Assembly (NCBI GenBank): GCA_028817255.1 | Contig: JAPPQA010000143.1 | Span: 1-8,060 of the forward strand | Source: Gammaproteobacteria bacterium | Lineage (GTDB): Bacteria > Pseudomonadota > Gammaproteobacteria > Porifericomitales > Porifericomitaceae | Direction: 5' to 3' | Length of the DNA: 8,060 nucleotides | Shown here: one piece after another, positions 6,524-8,060 of the stretch | Layout of the letters: every line of letters starts with the position of its first letter | Position numbering within the stretch: position 1 is the first letter of the stretch | The notes under the pieces: model-generated | The model's input: only the letters and a program-made list of their open reading frames with translations | What the model was told of the DNA's origin: nothing | Database searches by the model: none | Program-made: the position numbers and the translations under genes

Positions 6524-7213
6524 GTGAGTTTTCTTCTGGAGTCTTTGCGGGAAGCGGCGCTGCTGCTGATCTCCCTGGATGCCGATGTCTGCCGGGTGGC
6601 CGCCACCTCGCTGGTCATTTCTCTGGCGGCCGTCCTGATGGCCTCTCTGGTCGGCATACCCCTTGGGATCCTGGTCGCCGTCGCGCGGTTTCCGGGGCGC
6701 AGTCTGCTGCTGGGCCTGCTCAATGCCCTGATGGCCATGCCTACGGTGGTGGTCGGGATGCTGCTGTACGGCATGCTGAGTCACCGGGGCCCGCTGGGGG
6801 AGTGGCACCTGCTGTACACTCGGGGCGCCATCGCCATCGGCCAGTTCCTCCTGATCTTCCCGTTGATATGGAACCTGAGCATCGCCGCGGTCCGGAACGC
6901 GGACTGGAGGATTGACTACACCAGCCGCATCCTGGGCGCCTCGCCGCTGCAGCGCGGCCTGGTGCTGATGGATGAGATGCGCTATGCGCTGCTGGCCGCC
7001 GCCATCGTAGGTTTCGGGCGGGCGATCAGCGAAGTGGGCATCGCCATGATCGTGGGCGGGAACATCCATGGATTTACTCGTACGATGACCACCGCGATCG
7101 CGCTGGAGACCGCGCGCGGAGATTTCGAATTCGCCCTGGCGCTGGGTATTTTGCTGCTGCTCATCGCGTTTGTGGTTACCTTCGGGCCGCAACAACTGCA
7201 ACAGAAGTCCTGA
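6524..7213 (+). CDS. tupB: Tungstate ABC transporter, permease (TupB type)
   Basis: Inner-membrane permease that forms the translocation channel with TupC. With the start chosen it has 229 residues, the usual family length, and about five hydrophobic segments (approximately 25-52, 62-84, 101-124, 155-178 and 202-220). The EAA loop that docks on the ATPase is present: LGASPLQRG (137-145) followed by the GRAISEVG motif (165-172). The preferred start is GTG at 6524, giving MSFLLESLREA, which matches the N-terminus common in this family and leaves a 55-nt gap after tupA. GGGAG lies only 1 nt before it, so the ribosome-binding site is imperfect. In-frame alternatives are TTG 6491 and ATG 6422; the latter would overlap tupA by 47 nt and add a basic, non-hydrophobic leader of 34 residues that looks non-coding. 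Its stop codon overlaps the tupC start as TGATG. Confidence 0.9.
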   Translation: MSFLLESLREAALLLISLDADVCRVAATSLVISLAAVLMASLVGIPLGILVAVARFPGRSLLLGLLNALMAMPTVVVGMLLYGMLSHRGPLGEWHLLYTRGAIAIGQFLLIFPLIWNLSIAAVRNADWRIDYTSRILGASPLQRGLVLMDEMRYALLAAAIVGFGRAISEVGIAMIVGGNIHGFTRTMTTAIALETARGDFEFALALGILLLLIAFVVTFGPQQLQQKS

Positions 7214-7905
7214 TGCCTCCTCCCACCTACCTGTTGCGAGGGCTTGCCTGCGGATATGCGGCCGATAACCCGGTACTGAAGGGCATAGACCTGGAAGTGG
7301 GGCAGGGGAGTATCGTGGCCTTTGTGGGGCCCAACGGGGCGGGCAAGAGCACTTTGCTGAAGACGCTGGCGCTGGAGTTGCCGCCGATCCATGGAGAGAT
7401 CCGCTGCCTCGGGCAGTCGGCGCTCGGCGCCCTGCGCCGCTCGGTAGGCTTTCTGCCCCAGGCGCCCTTCCTGTTCCGGGGCACCGCGCTGGATAACGTG
7501 GCGGTCGGCCTGCGCTTTCGCGGCATGGGTCGCTCCTTGCGCCGGTCGCTGGCGCGGCAGTGCCTGGAGGGCCTGGAGCTGGGCGCGCTGGCGGAGAAAG
7601 ATGCCCGCGAGCTGTCGGGAGGTCAGGCGCAACAGGTGGCCGTCGCCCGGTTGCTGGTTCTGCAGCCCAGGGCATTGCTGCTCGACGAGCTCTTCGCCCC
7701 CTTGGACCGGGAAGCCGTATCCATGCTGGAAGATCTGATACGCAAAATACGCCTGCACGACGGGCAAACCATCGTCTTTACCACCCACGACCTGAACCGC
7801 GCCCTGGTACTGGCGGACCAGGTATGGGAGATCCGCGACGGGCGCTTGTCAGCCCCGTTTCCGTTCCTCATCGGCCGCTCGGGCGCGGGCGCCGCCTCCG
7901 TTTAG
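7213..7905 (+). CDS. tupC: Tungstate ABC transporter, ATP-binding protein (TupC type)
   Basis: Cytoplasmic ATPase that powers uptake through TupB. The 230-residue product has all ABC motifs in order: Walker A GPNGAGKST (39-47), Q-loop Gln83 in GFLPQAP, signature LSGGQ (134-138), Walker B ALLLDE (154-159) with catalytic Glu159, D-loop APLD, and switch His192 in TTHD. The residues after the catalytic Glu are LFAPLD rather than the more common PxxxLD form, an unusual but not disabling change. The absence of the C-terminal oxyanion-binding (TOBE/MOP) domain found in ModC distinguishes it from molybdate ATPases. The ATG at 7213 shares one base with the tupB stop (TGATG), so translation is probably coupled; only a weak AGAAG precedes it. 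The gene ends the operon. Assignment to tungstate rather than another anion rests on the TupA and TupB neighbours. Confidence 0.92.
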   Translation: MPPPTYLLRGLACGYAADNPVLKGIDLEVGQGSIVAFVGPNGAGKSTLLKTLALELPPIHGEIRCLGQSALGALRRSVGFLPQAPFLFRGTALDNVAVGLRFRGMGRSLRRSLARQCLEGLELGALAEKDARELSGGQAQQVAVARLLVLQPRALLLDELFAPLDREAVSMLEDLIRKIRLHDGQTIVFTTHDLNRALVLADQVWEIRDGRLSAPFPFLIGRSGAGAASV

Positions 7906-7950
7906 CGGCCCGGCATGGCGGCGCGAGTTTATGGCTGTCTGCCGCGCCCC

Positions 7951-7970
7951 CGCTCCGCCCTGAAGGAGCG
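7951..7970 (+). repeat. Hairpin downstream of tupC, 6-bp stem
   Basis: CGCTCC at 7951-7956 pairs with GGAGCG at 7965-7970 around the loop GCCCTGAA. It lies 45 nt after the tupC stop. Because no T-tract follows, it is not a classical intrinsic terminator; it could stabilise the mRNA end or act with Rho. Confidence 0.35.
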
Positions 7971-7972
7971 CG

Positions 7973-7984
7973 AAGCGCGCGCTT
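7973..7984. repeat. Perfect 12-bp palindrome
   Basis: AAGCGCGCGCTT is identical on both strands and directly follows the hairpin at 7951-7970. Its symmetric form with A/T ends makes it a slightly better candidate for a real element than an all-GC palindrome, but no known binding site is recognised. Confidence 0.35.
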
Positions 7985-7994
7985 GTTATGCGGG

Positions 7995-8060
7995 ATTCCG
8001 GCTTTCGCCGGAATGACGAGGTAAAGGGCGGGAATGGCGAGGTGGGGGCATGGGAATGGC
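7995..8060. repeat. Dispersed intergenic repeat module (hairpin plus tandem GGAATG units)
   Basis: It starts with a perfect 8-bp inverted repeat, ATTCCGGC (7995-8002), loop TTTC, GCCGGAAT (8007-8014). This resembles the family of short palindromic intergenic elements of the form GATTCCxxCTTTCGxxGGAATGACG common in proteobacterial and metagenomic genomes. It is followed by imperfect tandem units: GGAATGACGAGGT (8010-8022), GGAATGGCGAGGT (8031-8043) and GGAATGGC (8053-8060, cut by the window end), with spacings of 21 and 22 nt. The repeat nature is inferred from internal repetition and resemblance; copy number in the genome cannot be seen. Confidence 0.6.

Larger units (their letters stand above)
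7906..8060. other. Non-coding region downstream of tupC
   Basis: No gene is supported. The region holds a 6-bp-stem hairpin (7951-7970), a 12-bp palindrome (7973-7984) and an intergenic repeat module (7995-8060) that continues past the window. One of these structures may mark the 3' end of the tupABC transcript, but no run of T follows any stem. Confidence 0.6.

Noticed and set aside
6317..7675. Minus-strand open frame of 452 codons across tupA-tupB-tupC
   Set aside because: Gln/Arg/Pro/His-rich shadow of three well-supported plus-strand genes; no homologous motif.
7915..8016. Possible 33-residue small protein after tupC
   Set aside because: The frame runs through the hairpin, the palindrome and the dispersed repeat; such repeats often generate spurious short frames, and no ribosome-binding site is seen.

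Overview
The window is a GC-rich (very strong G/C at third codon positions), densely coding stretch that looks like a proteobacterial chromosome, most probably gammaproteobacterial. The main support is the minus-strand gene order miaB > phoH-like (ybeZ) > ybeY > corC (ybeX) > lnt, which is the order known from Escherichia coli and many other Gammaproteobacteria. The presence of lnt implies a diderm (outer-membrane) cell. I cannot name a genus from the sequence.

Layout: positions 1-172 are non-coding and rich in inverted repeats, lying downstream of lnt. Positions 173-5540 hold five tightly packed minus-strand genes: lnt (173-1753), corC (1835-2716), ybeY (2685-3167), phoH-like (3169-4164) and miaB (4161-5540). 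miaB/phoH overlap by 4 nt (if the TTG start is right), phoH/ybeY are separated by 1 nt, ybeY/corC overlap by 32 nt, and corC/lnt are separated by 81 nt, so a single transcript is likely. A 49-bp intergenic gap (5541-5589) separates this cluster from a divergent plus-strand operon encoding a complete tungstate-type ABC transporter: tupA (5590-6468, periplasmic binding protein), tupB (about 6524-7213, permease) and tupC (7213-7905, ATPase). Positions 7906-8060 are non-coding and contain a hairpin, a 12-bp palindrome and an intergenic repeat module that runs off the window end.

Functionally, the minus-strand cluster covers tRNA modification (MiaB), ribosome/RNA quality control (YbeY with its PhoH-family ATPase partner), a CBS-domain protein of the CorC family, and the last step of lipoprotein maturation (Lnt). 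The Tup operon would import tungstate for a W-enzyme encoded elsewhere; no W- or Mo-enzyme lies in this window. I found no RNA gene, CRISPR array, insertion sequence, integrase or clear sign of recent transfer. I see no previously undescribed multi-gene system. The points most worth checking are the altered oxyanion motif of TupA, the very short divergent promoter region with a possible leaderless tupA mRNA, and the repeat module at the right end.
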